The notes: generated by a model from the letters alone, not told the origin. A stretch of DNA of 64,000 nt from Sphagnum compactum (GCA_965153455.1 OZ234494.1:1364001-1428000), one strand, 5' to 3'. Shown: positions 1-12,450, counted from the stretch's first letter. Numbers and translations: made by a program.

Positions 1-690
1 ATTCCAACCACAACAGAGAATGCAAACACATACTCAGACAAGGAAGATTGTGTGATATCTCCAGGCTACATGGATTGTAGAGAACATCCTTAAGAGACTC
101 CAAAAGGAACTTCATGTTTGTGAAGTATGCATTTTAGGGTTGAAGGGTTTGCTGGTAAAAGAAGTCACAAATCCAAAATTCTGATCCTCTGGAATGGAAT
201 GGCAGCAGAAGAGCCCAAGCTGGGGGATAGTTGCATCTGCCTCCTTCCATGTTTCATTTTGATTGTCAGAGTTTGGGGACCAATTTCTTCCTCAAACGCT
301 TGCAAAAATGACAAAAGATGTAGCTAGCTACCTGAGCGACAAGACAGGAGCTGAAGGTCCAATTTCCAGTCCTTAAAGAGCTTCTTCAGAATCAAGAACA
401 CCAGACACTAAGGACATGTCTGAAGATGTGAAAAGCAACAACTCCTTAAATAATGCAAAAATTCCTTACACAATGCGTGTGCAACAAACGAAGAAGTCAT
501 AACAGAATCACAAGAGAAAAGAAGACGGGACAGCATAGAAATGTTCATTCTAAGACCACAAACACTACAAGAAGATAACACATTGCCAAAAAAAAACCCT
601 TACCCTACAACATGCACATTCCTTCAAGAATTGAAGAAAGCCGAAGAAGCAGGACTTGTACTGAAAGTATCTGAGACAGAGAGCAGCTAG
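1..690. other. 3' flank of the first gene, no gene seen
   Basis: This stretch lies beyond the stop codon of the reverse-strand gene at 691-1977, so its right part is presumably that gene's 3' UTR. Open frames are short (66 codons at most), with no recognisable domain and no splice structure joining them to a known family. I see no RNA gene or repeat here. Confidence 0.5.
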
Positions 691-1977
691 TTATCGCCAA
701 CGTCCTACTCTCTCGCGCTCATGCGCAGACTCGCTATACTTGCTCCAGCAGTAATCTTTGTTAAGAGGCACCTTGCCAATTTTATTGCCAGAAAACGGAA
801 AGTCGCCAAAGCTGCTCCTCAACACTCCCCTCAGCTGTGTCTTGCTCAGAAAGGTAAGGACGCCTGTGTTGACGTTGCCTTCATAATCAAGCTGGATCTC
901 ACCCTCTCCAGTTTCTCGGCCTCGCCATGAGAACTCAACGTCCTCGGCCGGAAATTTGGATGATGATAATGGAGGTTCCGTGGTGGAGCGAAGAATGCCT
1001 TTCAGAATCCCCATCCGGAAGTTTGCACACAGCAGGCGAGAGGTAGTCATCACAGCTGAGGGGTTCTGTTTTTTCTTCTGGTTGCTTTGATCATCGTCAG
1101 AATGACAACCCGAGCTGTAATCCGAGCAGCCTTCTTCTTCTTCTTCTTCCTCTGGTAGAGGCCTGTGGAAAAAAATGGACATCCTTCTATCGGCTTTTCG
1201 GTACTCCTTGTCCATTTTGCTGCAATCAATCGACCACTCACCCTCTACATCCACAAACTTTCCCTTCCCACCTGCTTCACATTCCTTGCGCATCGCTTCC
1301 GTCTTCTTCCTCTTGGCATTTGTCTCCTCATCTTCCCACAGCTTGCGCTTCTTCTCAATCTCACTCTTGCGGTCCCAGACAGCTGCTCGGTTCTTACCAA
1401 CCACAATCCAACGGGCACCAGCGTCACCAGGAGCATCAGCACTAATTGTGTGCAAACCCAACTCTTCAGCAGCTTCATGTACTCGTTGTCTTTGTTGGAT
1501 CTGAAGCACCAACACCTCTTCCTTCCCCGTTTCACCAAACTTCTCGCGAAGAAATCGATGGCTATCGAATTCAGCCTTCGCATTGTCGTCCAACCTAAGG
1601 TACTGCTTATCCCTCGCCTTCGCATTCTCTAGTAAGAACCGCCGATTAAGCTCCAGTTCAAGCTGAACCAGATGCTCCGGAGGACCTTGCAAGCCATTGG
1701 AGAGGGCAGTTTTGAGGCTATCACTCAGAGTGGCGATGGTGCTCGCAGATTTGATCTTGCACCCATACAGTTGCAGTTGAGCGAGCCACCAATCTTTCGA
1801 TCGCTTCAATGGGGTTGCCGTCGTGCTTTTCCGCTTAGGAAAAAGCCAGGCATTCAGGTTGTCGATTGTCTCTCGACATTGGCCCTTGTACGTAAGACCT
1901 GCACCAGAGCACTCAAAGGGAGGCGAAGAAAGGGGTTTGATAACAATAGGTTCAAGCATGGGAAGGCTCAAATCCAT
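691..1977 (-). CDS. Single-exon nuclear-type protein with SAP-like N-terminus, function unknown
   Basis: This is an uninterrupted 428-codon frame from ATG at 1977 to TAA at 691; in-frame stops lie just upstream of the ATG. Residues 59-95 (RSKDWWLAQLQLYGC and following) resemble a SAP-like helix-turn-helix segment that could bind nucleic acid. Residues 202-235 are charged and probably coiled coil, containing basic clusters (KKRK, KRKK) that could act as nuclear signals. Residues 276-283 are nearly all Glu and are followed by an Asp/Ser-rich linker. Residues 345-402 look beta-rich and carry the motif WRGRETGEGEIQ. From memory, this order (SAP-like, acidic linker, WRGRETGEGEIQ-like C-terminus) occurs in uncharacterised fungal proteins; I could not check that. 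The lack of introns contrasts with most neighbours. The molecular role is unknown, and a nuclear location is inferred from charge only. Confidence 0.72.
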   Translation of the reverse strand: MDLSLPMLEPIVIKPLSSPPFECSGAGLTYKGQCRETIDNLNAWLFPKRKSTTATPLKRSKDWWLAQLQLYGCKIKSASTIATLSDSLKTALSNGLQGPPEHLVQLELELNRRFLLENAKARDKQYLRLDDNAKAEFDSHRFLREKFGETGKEEVLVLQIQQRQRVHEAAEELGLHTISADAPGDAGARWIVVGKNRAAVWDRKSEIEKKRKLWEDEETNAKRKKTEAMRKECEAGGKGKFVDVEGEWSIDCSKMDKEYRKADRRMSIFFHRPLPEEEEEEEGCSDYSSGCHSDDDQSNQKKKQNPSAVMTTSRLLCANFRMGILKGILRSTTEPPLSSSKFPAEDVEFSWRGRETGEGEIQLDYEGNVNTGVLTFLSKTQLRGVLRSSFGDFPFSGNKIGKVPLNKDYCWSKYSESAHERERVGRWR

Positions 1978-2480
1978 GGCTAGTACTCACAGTCGCACGC
2001 ACAATTCTTCTACATACACAAAGCTATCAAAACCGCCTTCAAAAAATGGAGTCCTATCGGTTGTGCAAGCTTCTGAAACAGACAAACAAACAAAAAAACT
2101 GCAGACTATTTCCGCCAAGCAAGCCGCTACTCTACTACCCTAAGCGTTACATCAGGTACTCGACATACCTCATCATCATGCCACAGGGTGCAGCAGGGAG
2201 TACGAAGGAGAATGCCTATAGGAGGAGAGATTGGGTGACGGACGCTGGAAAACATACACCCGAGTTTTCAAACTTCAAACTTCAAATTAGTGTCGTGGCG
2301 GGTTAGCATCAGAATTTTGTCAGAATCGGAATCTAACTTTCCCCCGGGTGGTGATTCTTTCATTGCATTGCCGTGTTTAGCGAGCGGCGGGTGAGAAGTT
2401 AGAACTTAAACGTCCCTCCCCCCCCCCCCCGGTGGGTGGTTCTTTCATTGCTTTGCCATGTTTAGCAAGAGCTGTTGAAC
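1978..2480. promoter_or_regulatory. Upstream region of the single-exon gene, with a short duplicated segment around a C-run
   Basis: This is the presumed promoter and leader of the reverse-strand gene. A roughly 45-base segment containing GATTCTTTCATTGCATTGCC (near 2351) recurs about 85 bases later near 2438, with a run of C and the related GGTGGGTGGTTC between the copies. No TATA box or initiator is obvious enough to call. Confidence 0.35.
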
Positions 2481-2627
2481 CACAAAAGCAAGCCTTGAGC
2501 TCGCATTTACTTACGTCGCCAACGACAAGCTCAAGCGGATTCGTTCATATCCGTTTCACCAAATGAAGAGCAGCCAAATGTTTCCGCGATGATGATAATA
2601 AGTGACTCAAAATGCTCCTGATTTACA

Positions 2628-2745
2628 GTGTCTTCTGGTCGTGAATCTCCGCCTCCTGATTTGGTTGTGTCTTCTGCTCATGAATCTCCTCCTCCTGATT
2701 TGGTTGTGTCTTCTGCTCATGAATCTCCACTTCCTGATTTGCTTA
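2628..2745. repeat. Tandem repeat, three copies of a 39-base unit
   Basis: Three consecutive copies of a 39-base unit (core TTCTGCTCATGAATCTCC, then CTCCTGATTTGGT) are seen directly. The unit is a multiple of three, so it creates a repetitive 13-residue peptide on the reverse strand. I regard that as a by-product because no gene model supports it. Confidence 0.8.
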
Positions 2746-5700
2746 TGATTCTCCACTTGCTGCTGATCAATCTCCCAGTTTAATAAAAGAATCAAAATGC
2801 TTGTTTGCTTGGAGATTCATCATGTTTCATCATCCAGAGCCTCATGAAGTTGGACTGATGAGGAAGCTGTAGATTAAGCTTTCCCTTCCGTGCAAGCAGA
2901 ATTTGTAGCTTACTCTGTTTCCATGAACCAGGAAATTTGGAATGAAGATTGTGTGATTTGGAATGCAAATCAAGTGCCAATGCTTCTTGCTCTTCAAGCT
3001 CCTAAGTACTTGAACGTGGATTTGATGACAGAAATCCAGTGCTAATGTTTCTTGCTCTTCAACAAGCTCATGGAGTACAGTACACGCAAAGTACTTTTTA
3101 TTGAGATCACATGCACAGATTTGGAGATGCCTAGCACATCTGCAACTGAGATACAACTTACATATGCAATTACAAGCAAGAATAGATTTCTGAGATGTAT
3201 GTTTTGAGAGTAAACAAGACATGATCTAGTTCACAAATTGCAAGTTTGCTGCTAAGAGTACATGTCAAACGAAGCACCAAGAATCGAAGAATCAGTTGCA
3301 CAGCTTACAATCCTGCTTTGGCGTGTTCTACAAAACTCTCAAAGTAACCCTTTGGCATGTTCTATGAAAAACTCTTGAAGCATGAAAAGTTCATACAAAA
3401 AGATTGTACAAAACCTTACAAACAAGGGATAAACTTTGAAGCACAACAAGGCATGTGTTGGAATTCAAAAGATGCTTCAAAAAATCAAACACGTAAGAAA
3501 AGAGGTAGAAATCTAGCAAGAATGAATGTATACTTTCATAGGTGTCATGAACCCTCCATACCTCCGATTTTAAGCCAACTTGATAAGAAGTAGGAATCAA
3601 AAGATGAGAAATAATTGAAAATAAGGTCATCGAGAAATAAGATTAAAACAGCATATTAGGGAATAAGAGAAAAAGAAACCCAAAAAACATAAAGAATGAA
3701 ACTAAGGAACAGTTTTTCAGACTGCAACAATCACATGCATATCCAAGGACCTTCAACATGTTGTATGGTATTGATGAACTGCCATAACATCTCCATTGAC
3801 CCCATCGTCTTTGAGTAGTGGGTGAAGGTCATGTATTGATCAACATATTGAATTTCTACCACAAGACTAGCAATAATAACAAGAAACTCAACCATGATAC
3901 TAATGAGCTCAACAAAACCATGAGGAAAAAGGATGTTTTCATTAATATATCTTAACACTTACAATCTAAGTCACGATTAAAAGAATTGAGAGATGACTGA
4001 ATAATAAGGTTATGATGATATTCCATATCTAACAACATAATCGCAACCAATCAACTAGCATAAATGAAAGGAAACCCAACCCTGATGAGAATCAAGATAT
4101 CTTCTTACTCATTGTTACAAAAGCCACAACAAAGTTTTAACTTTTCCTTTAAGTCAAAAGAAGACTTCCAACTAAGGATTTATAAAACAAGGAAGAAGGA
4201 ACACAAAGGGAATGAACTAGAAAAAAAACAAAAACAAGCAATATGAACAAAAGTGACAAGCTCTCACTTCTTCAAAGACCATCAACATTGTAACATGTAT
4301 GATAAGAACTAATCTATCACAACTTCCCCACTAACTCTATCGGCTCCACTAACTTCATCAAGTACCTACAATGGGTATAGGTCAACGTAAACATTAGCTT
4401 GTGTACTTATAAGTACAAATTAAGCTCACAAAATGAATTAGCTTGGAAAGGTATAGAGATCGACATAGTAGATAGCAGTTGGGGCCTCTTGTACCTTAAC
4501 ATGTCATTTAAACTCATCACTAGTAACGACTTGAATGCAAAACATCTACTAAAGTTAGTAAAAAATATATCTGTGAAATTGCAAAGAAATCTCCACAACA
4601 ACATTTGAAGGTGACATGGCTAAGTCATGTCAGAGCCTCGTGAAAGTCCTTCATAAAATGTCAAACCATCACTTTGATTGTCAAGCATTAGCAAAAAAAG
4701 TTTAGCGTATCTATACTTGCTAGCGAACTGTCTACTATTGATATGGATGGAGGTTAATGTCAAACATTAACCAATGTATTTAAGTTCCTGTCACAAGACC
4801 AGCAGTAAAAGGAAAACTTTGCCAGGATGTTGGCCGGCTCACCAAAACATAAGATGGAAGACCCAAAAAACACTTCAAAGAAAATGGAATATGAAGACAA
4901 AGAAAGAAAAAAGGGAGAAGGCCAAGAAATGGAAAATCCCAAAAAAGAAAGGGGGAAGAAAACAGAGAGAAATAAGAAGGAAAGCTTTGCAAGCAAGAAC
5001 TTACAGGATAAAGTTTTAGAAAAGCTCCCTACTTGTCCTGACTTGGGATAGAAAAGCCTTTGAAATGGTCATTTTGAACATCCCAACTGCAGAAACGCCG
5101 AACAGAAATCTGGCTTTGTCAAAACCAACCTCTTGTTTGATTTAAAAGAAACTTTGGTGCGTAACCTTTTTCCCTCAGCAGACAAATCAAGCTCACCATT
5201 TGAACTCGTTGGTGATACAAAGCCTTAAGAACGTGATAAACTGACTATTGACCACTCCAAATTTCACAGAATATTGGAGTCCACATGAGGCATGCAGAAC
5301 AAATATTATCCATATCATCACAAATGCTGTGAATTTCTGCTACCTACACTTAAAATCAACCTAAATAGAATTGAGAGATGACCTGACAATGAGGATATAT
5401 ATATATAAGATCTGAAATAAATAACAGCAACAATCAGCAGTCAAGCATGAAAAAAGAAAAAATTCAACCCTAAAGAGAAGAGAAAACCAGACCAAAAATT
5501 AAGGAGCAGTTTGAACAACAGCAATGGACATACGCATGTTTAGGGACATGTTATACATGTGTTTCTACATGTTCAGGAATACTAAGCCCTTGATGGTCCC
5601 TGAACACACAGATGACCATATTCTCTACTAACCATATTGCTGGACCGGACAGGTTTAGCAACAGAGTGACTCTCTCTGTTGCTAACCCTAGGCATCCTGA

Positions 5701-7560
5701 AAACAAAACTGATATCAACACACCTGCCTCCAAACTTGTGGTGCAACAGTTAGATTATCTCATCTGTGGCTGTGAAGGAGTGTTCTGGCAATTGTTTAGT
5801 CTACCAGGACAGCTCCAACAAATGAGCTCCTAGCATTTCCCCTTGAATGAGAGAATAAGAATTTCACTCTTGATTCAGCATCCAGCTTCACTCCAATGCA
5901 ACTGGGTAGGCTTCACAGAAGCACAAACAGGCTGCAAAACAGTCATTTGGCGGAAGGGAAAGAGCTCAAAACCTCCAGAATTCATCTTGAAAGAATCTCA
6001 GACTATTGAGCAGAATCTGTTTGAACTTAAGATGGCAGTACTCTTGTGACCTGGTGCTGGATTGAACAAGAATCAAGCATAACCAAATAGTACTAAGTAA
6101 TGTGAAACCGTAAACCCTGGACCATGCATTCTCTCAGGCATTCCAATACAAGGATCAGTGACGCTTGGCAGATTACTCAGTCAAAACTTTCAAGGAGACT
6201 TAGGCTTAACTTTTTTTTGTTAAGTCCCTCTGCTGCTCCTGTTGTTTGGCCTATTTTGGGAGGGTCACTCTTCACAAAAATTGACTCTCTACTATCACTT
6301 CCAGTAGTGTGGCTAGAGGTGCAATTTCATACATCACCAGCACACCAGGTTTCTGCCACAAAACCATCAGCTACAGAAATACTCAGCCTTGATGCTGGCT
6401 AGGCCAATAAAAGCTAGAAGCGAACGAGAACACTGATGAAAGTAAGAAGAAAAAAGAACACCAAAAAGAGGGAAAGATTTAGAAACCTAACAAGAAAAGA
6501 GGAAGAAAACAAGAGACAAAACAAAAAAGAGAACTTTAACAGCGTGATCATTTTTAAGGCCCTTGAAAGAATCATTCACAATTTCAGAGTTGAAATCAAA
6601 CAGAGATTTTTTTTAGTCGAGCTCTGCACTTGCTTACCGAAAGATGCAATTGCATTCGGAATTGAATTGAGCATTGGTAACGAAAATTCGGGCGCAACAC
6701 ATTTCAAACCAGATCGTGAGAACCGAGTTGCAAGGAATAATGGAAAACGGGAATTATAGTTGGTTGAGAAAACGAGAACAAAAACAACCATGTCGAGCTT
6801 TTTTCTTACAAAAATTCAATGTTGTATTTCAGACTCACCAGGTTCTTTGCTTCTCCTTGGAGACCCACTCCGCTGGACAATAACCCAAGACCAGGTCGAG
6901 ATTCCGTAGGAAGGAACTACAGTATAAGAACTCATTATTAGAGGAGCACAAAGAGGTGCACTTAAAGACCATCTTGATCTTGGTTGTGCAGTTTGAGCAC
7001 AGAAAAAGCATGAACAAGATTTACAACTTGCAAGTTCAATGTAGTTGGAGAGAAACTAGTTCAAAACAGTTTATATTTTGAGTAGTTTTTATCACTAAGT
7101 AGAGAAGAACCCCAATGGGGGGAGGGAGGCAACAGCCCCATCGCAACTAAGTAGAGGGAAAACCCCCAAGGTGGGGGCATTTTCAAAATAAGCCCCTAGG
7201 TACAAGTAAGTAGATGCACCAAGGAAAAACAGACACTTGCAAATCTTAAAATCCTCCTCTACCATGCCCCAACACAAAACAGGAGGAAACAAAAAAACAT
7301 TCAAAATCCTCTTTCACCAAAAACCAAATTGATATCCTATCAATTGCATAATACCTTACAGTCCTAATAGGTACATGAACAAAAGACCATCTCATCTGAG
7401 GATCTGATGGACATTCTGTGCATTCCAATTTCTGAAAAAACTGAGTTTCTACAGTTTGCAAATGAAGATTTGGTGCTCTTGAATTGCCAGCAGCTGGCTC
7501 CCCTTCAATACAACTGGTGAGAGGAGTCTGCCAATGAGAAGACAATTCCATGGCATGAAA
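2746..7560. other. Gene-free spacer with a diverged internal duplication
   Basis: No frame here has a recognisable domain. Two diverged duplications are visible. A short one has TGCTTCTTGCTCTTCAA near 2980 and TGTTTCTTGCTCTTCAA near 3046. A longer one covers about 3570-4090 and 5230-5560, sharing AATTGAGAGATGAC and an 'aaggaacagttt / aaggagcagttt' block with similar surroundings. The last part (6900-7560) may be 3' UTR of the neighbouring NYN gene. The segment 7085-7220 has repeated 'actaagtagag' and runs of G/C beside otherwise AT-rich DNA. Confidence 0.45.
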
Positions 7561-7564
7561 ATGG

Positions 7565-8795
7565 TTATGAGGCAGCTGGGAGGAAGAGGAGATTTGCTCC
7601 ATTATTTGAAAGTCTTGTCCTTTGAAGTTCAGGCATAGTGACATCCAGAAACATTCCAAGGGATTTGTAACCTGCAGCTTTGTTGTCCAACTCATACCCG
7701 AATCGCGTTTTGAAGTCATTCTTCAAAGACGCTTGATCATATCCCTTGCCTGCTGGCTGGCCTGCAAAGATTTCTCCTAGCAGAGACCGGCAATCTGTTT
7801 GTAGCTTTGCCAACCTGATAGTGTTCAGGTTTGAATTTTGACCCACCTGATCAGCAAGCTGCACTCCTATAGTAAATGTCATCTTTCTCTTCTTGTGATC
7901 TAAGTCTACACCAGCACCTCCCAAGTCACAGTCAGAAGCAAATCTCTTCAATGGTTGTACTGGGGCTGGATCAATTCCTGTCCCAAAATTTTCCAAATTA
8001 GCTTGATTTTCATGTTGCTCATGTTGATCCAGCACCTTAAGTGGAAGCTGCAATCGATCAGGAATGATGGTGAAGAAGGAACCAGGCCATTCAGCAAGCA
8101 CACGATGCAACAATCCAAACTTGGCAGCTTGTGGAGTCGCCTGAAAGATTCGATAGCCTTTCAAATGCATCTGGTACAACACAGATGCAAATATTCTATC
8201 TTGCACATCAGAGATGATGACAATATAATTGTGTTCAGATGGAGAATGATCAAGTGCCCAGAGTAGTAAATCTGCCATCATCTCCTTGCAAACCCCATCT
8301 CCAGTACTTCCTGCAAACAATATCATTGCACACAATCAACAAAACACAAGAACTACATTAGAAACAAAATTTCAAAGGGATGGCCAACAGCGCTCATTCA
8401 GCTGCGATGTCTTACAACGTGCAGCATGTAAAGGGTTAAAGGGTTGAAACTTTACCTGCAGCTCGAGTATCGCTTGGAACTGGACAATGGCGCAAAACGA
8501 AGCCAGGATTCCGGAAGAGGATGCTCTGGACCACGTGCCAGGGCTTGCATTGTGCCGCACACTGCTGCCCAAGTAGATCACCGTAAGCATACACGGCACC
8601 CACACAAGATCCATGAAATCCAAAACAATTCAGCTCGTCAATTTGCTGCTCAACCCACTCGAGATCAGCCGATCCCGCAGGATTAGTACTACTACTACTA
8701 CTACTCTTTTGATCGCCAGCTGGATCAACAACTGCTGCATCAAGTGGTTGGTAGCTCAGCAAGTCCCACCACACGCAGGTCTCCATTTCGATCAT
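7565..8795 (-). CDS. NYN-LOTUS domain protein, MARF1-like RNA regulator
   Basis: Two exons, 8795-8456 and 8310-7565, are joined across a 145-base GT-AG intron (donor GTAAAG, acceptor TTTGCAG) that splits a Gly codon. The product is 361 residues, ending in TAA at 7565. Residues 7-165 form a NYN (PIN-like nuclease) fold: VWWDLLSY at the start, then CKEMMADLLLWALD, then IVIISDVQDRIF and YRIFQATPQAA, matching plant MARF1-like NYN proteins. Residues 283-345 match a LOTUS/OST-HTH domain (RFGYELDNKAAGYKSLGMFL), a fold that binds RNA or RNA helicases. The family acts in cytoplasmic RNA control. The usual SGDRDF motif reads SDVQD here, so one catalytic Asp appears replaced. I chose the ATG at 8795; a second at 8786 is equally possible, and a longer in-frame start exists at 8894. 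Confidence 0.85.
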
Positions 8796-11700
8796 CCAAT
8801 ATTTCTTTCTTAAAGATCGAATTGGAAACTTGAGACCTCCATTTCCAAAGTAGCCTACAAGTACTATCTTGTTTGGAAGAGCACTGGTATGCAAAGTCTG
8901 CGCTAGAAGCCTCTACACCTCCAACCCAAAACCAGACACAGCAACAAAAGTCTTGAAAATGAATCCACAAGGCACGTAAATGGCGGCACCAACTGGAAGT
9001 TGGATTGGGTAATCAATGTTAGGGGAAGCTGACAGATTCTAGTTGCAAAATTAGGGTACTTTCAAGTAGGTTTGAAACAAGAGACTGGCTGCCGGTAATG
9101 AAGAAGACTGATGTGTTTGCTGATTTCGGCTCTGCATTTATTGATGTAAAAATGACCATAACTGTATTGCAACAATCCAGGATCAGAAGCTAGATCTGAT
9201 TTCCTTTCTCAACTACCCACCAAATCTTATTGAATGTCTTACTAGCTCATCAAATAACAGCATAAGTATTACTGTTGAATGGGAGGTGGGTGTCTCCAAA
9301 GGGTGGAAGCTAAAGTGGTAGCCAACCTATTCCTTTGCTTGTTTGCTTGGTGCTTTGATTTGAAGACCAATGAATTCATAGTTTTTGCAAGAGAAGAATT
9401 CTGATGAGAGAGAAGAGAATTGGGACTATTTTGGTCATTGTAGTGTCAGAAGCTTCACAACCAGAAGTATGCCCCCTCCCCCCCACCCCCCCAAAAGACA
9501 AAAGAAAAAAAAATCGTCTACTAGTCTGTGGAGCTTGGAGGCAGTTAAAATTTCCCTCAATAGCACAAGGGAAATTTTCATCTTTCTTGGCACCTGTTGT
9601 GGTTTGTTTAATACCCAACATTTGAAGCTATTGTTGCTCATGAATGTGTGCTTAGTAAGTTAGCAACCTATGTGTGAATAACTTTGTCTATTATCAGAGT
9701 GGAACATTTTTAATTGTTAGGGGTATTGAGGAGTTAGTTTTTAGATCTTTAAACAAATGTCTGATGGGTATTCAATGGGTCTATGTTTTTATTATGAAAT
9801 TTTATTTATTACGGTATTTGCATCTACATCCATCAGGTATGACAAAATTAACACTTTGATTCATATGCCAACTACAAAAAACCCTTATAAATCAAGGGTT
9901 TCATTGCTTGTGGAGTCCATGTATGTCTGTAGATATTTGTTGATTCAACCTAAAAACACATATACCTCTATGGTCTCACCAAACATGGTCGCTATCCAAT
10001 GCATGAAATACCCACATTTACATGTCTTGGTTTCACTTCAACCCCAAATGGTGATTAAACACTTATTCTTGTCATGTTTATTTTTCAGTTTGGTGCAACA
10101 TCTCCCTTTACAGTGCTTTCGTGGAGTCTATTCATCCGCAATTCCATAAGATATCAGTTGTGCAAAAGAGTATTTGCATCTAAAGATACAGCTTTTTAGC
10201 TTGTAAACACACACACTTTACAATATACTAGAGAATGCAGTTATGTTCACCGTAAGCAAGCAAACAAGATTTTTGATGCAAATAGCAGACTTGCAGCAAA
10301 GGTGATAGCCATCTTCATTGTTATTGATGCAGCCTGCTTTTTGCATGGAGTCTTCTGAGCATGTCAATGACATTGTGTCAAAGATCTCATGTGTTCTTCT
10401 TTCCTAAACGTACCCATTATTGCATCATTGATACATCTAAGTTAGATGTTGTGTGGTTGTATTGAATGGTAGATAGAAATTTGATGCCATGCGGCCTGGC
10501 TCAGGAGGATGGTACTTAGTTGGGATTCTTCTACTGTAGTAGCTCGCCAGCTTTGTCACTAATTATATTATCTGGAGAAATGCTGATTACGGAGGAGCAA
10601 TACGTGTTCCAAACTTATGCTACCAATCAATATGCAAGTTGTATATCTCACGATGCTCTCTTTTTCTCTTGTATGTTGTGCCTTGTTTTTGTTACTTCAT
10701 TGGCCACAAAATCTCAAAAAATTGTTTCCTTCTGATTCCTTTGACTCCGATCCCACACTTACTACAGCAATGGAAATAGAAAAGTGATGGGATTGAAATG
10801 AGAGCAATACATTTTTTTACTTGAAATGAGAGCAATACGATTAGTACTTGAATATGATTTTTCACTTGACATTATTGCAAGTCTGATGGTTTTGACAATG
10901 AGACTTTTGTTCGGATCAACTTTCAAATCTTACAACACACTTGTAAAAGAACCATTCAGCATCCTGCAAGTTCATAGTTTTCAGAGAATTCTGAAAGCTT
11001 TATTTGTCACCAAGCATATGGAACTTTATGAGAACCCTACTTGAAAAAGAATGAGGTGTGTCTTCTTTCTCCAAACTTCAAACTTGCATCCAAATAAACA
11101 AAAATACAAAAGTGAAAAAGAAACACTTTATTTTTATTATACAAAATAATAATAAAATCAAAAAACACATAAATTTTTTTTAAAAAAAAAGATAAAAGGT
11201 TAAAAAAAAAACTAAAACATGAACCAAACATTGTTGAAATAACACACCTGTGCATTAGGCACGGGGTTCAAACTAGTATGGAACTTTATGAGAAAATTGT
11301 GTCAAAGTCTCCAGATTTTGAGGATTTTTTTTTCCCAAAACCTCCATATTTAGACATTAGGTTCTAGTAGGTCACCAAAATATAACAGGATTCCTAAAAT
11401 TTTCTACTTTCCCCTATGAACTAACTGTAGCCAAATTTGACTACTTCCTCTTATGGATGATTGCTAGTGTCGTTACATCCAAAAAATTGAATTTTTTTTG
11501 TAATATTGAATTACGACAGAATTTATTTAGTGAATTTTTGTCATTTAGTGATTTTTTTTTTCCAAAGTGCAAAAAATGAGTGTTTTTTTGGGGGTTTTGA
11601 TTGTTAAATTTAGATTTTATTTATTTTTTAATTTTTGACATCTCCTACATCTGGTTCCAATTGGTAGCCAACAATACACAAGGATGCTCAAATGTTTCTA

Positions 11701-12229
11701 CTTTCATTTTTTGTCTAAAGCCAAATTTCACTAAATCATGTATGATTTGGGGCACATCACAAATTTGGAAAAAATAAACAAACACTCGCTCGCTCGCTCG
11801 CTTGCTTGGGGAAGAATGGTGTTGAGAATAAAAATAGAAACACAACATGAAATATTTACAACTTTGGTTTGGAACAAATTTTGGGATTTGTTTGAAGAAT
11901 TCATTGAGAATGTTTGGGAACTAAAGAGAGAGAGAGAGAGAGAGAGCTCGGGAACATTGTTGACAATATCAGGGACATCAGTGAAAACCTTTTGGTTGGG
12001 AACAAAATTAAATTAATGTGTTGGGATTTGAGGATAGGGGCCAAGGTACTAAGAATGCTGAGTTCAACACATCCTCATTTACTCTCGTTGCAATGCATCA
12101 TTCTCTTAGGGTTACATACTACTACGAGATGGTACAATGGCTTTTACCAAAACCCCATTCGTCGTTTAACAAAGTTGTCGAAGTTTTGCTTTAGGAAATG
12201 TAACCCTCCTACTTCCACCTTGCACTAAC
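8796..12229. other. Upstream region of the NYN gene and gene-poor spacer
   Basis: The first few hundred bases are the presumed promoter and leader of the reverse-strand NYN gene. The rest is AT-rich DNA with homopolymer runs (for example near 11160-11210 and 11480-11600) and a GA microsatellite at 11926-11946. Frames such as the 130-codon one at 9757-10149 have no domain and no codon signal I trust. A short duplicate, ATGGAACTTTATGAGAA, occurs near 11018 and again near 11278. Confidence 0.45.
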
Positions 12230-12299
12230 TAATTAACTCTTTAATTAGTTAATTAATTAACTAAGTAAAAAAATAAATAAATAACTAACTAATTAATGT

Positions 12300-12450
12300 A
12301 TGTAAGAATCATAGGTAAGTCATAGGCAATGTAAGTGTTCACTATATAGGTAGGTAGGTACGTAAGTACGCAAGGCACTTGGTGATTACTAGGTAGGTTG
12401 ATGCATGTGGACGAATCAATACATAGCTAACCGCCACGGTTAGCTATGAC
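12300..12450 (+). repeat. Hairpin-bearing dispersed repeat, copy 1
   Basis: This shares order and wording with a segment at 20440-20606 (same strand) and a more diverged segment at 31740-31870 (opposite strand): a 'taggtaggta' stretch, then GCACTTGGTGATTACTA, then 'catgtggacgaatcaatacatagctaac'. It ends in a perfect 12-base inverted repeat, CATAGCTAACCG at 12422-12433 and its complement at 12437-12448, with a 3-base loop. The pattern fits a small non-autonomous element, but the far end and target-site duplication are not clear. Confidence 0.5.

Noticed and set aside
1165-1632. Open frames of 109-155 codons on the forward strand opposite the single-exon gene
   Set aside because: They are antisense shadows of the 691-1977 coding frame, with no domain and no supporting splice structure.
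4760-5051. Lys/Glu-rich and Phe/Ser-rich frames on both strands
   Set aside because: They mirror each other over a purine-rich low-complexity stretch and have no start context or domain.
9757-10149. 130-codon open frame in the spacer after the NYN gene
   Set aside because: No domain, no splice partners and no compositional shift from surrounding non-coding DNA.
11245-11290. Possible tRNA-like box B (GGGTTCAAACT)
   Set aside because: No box A at the right distance and no cloverleaf can be drawn.
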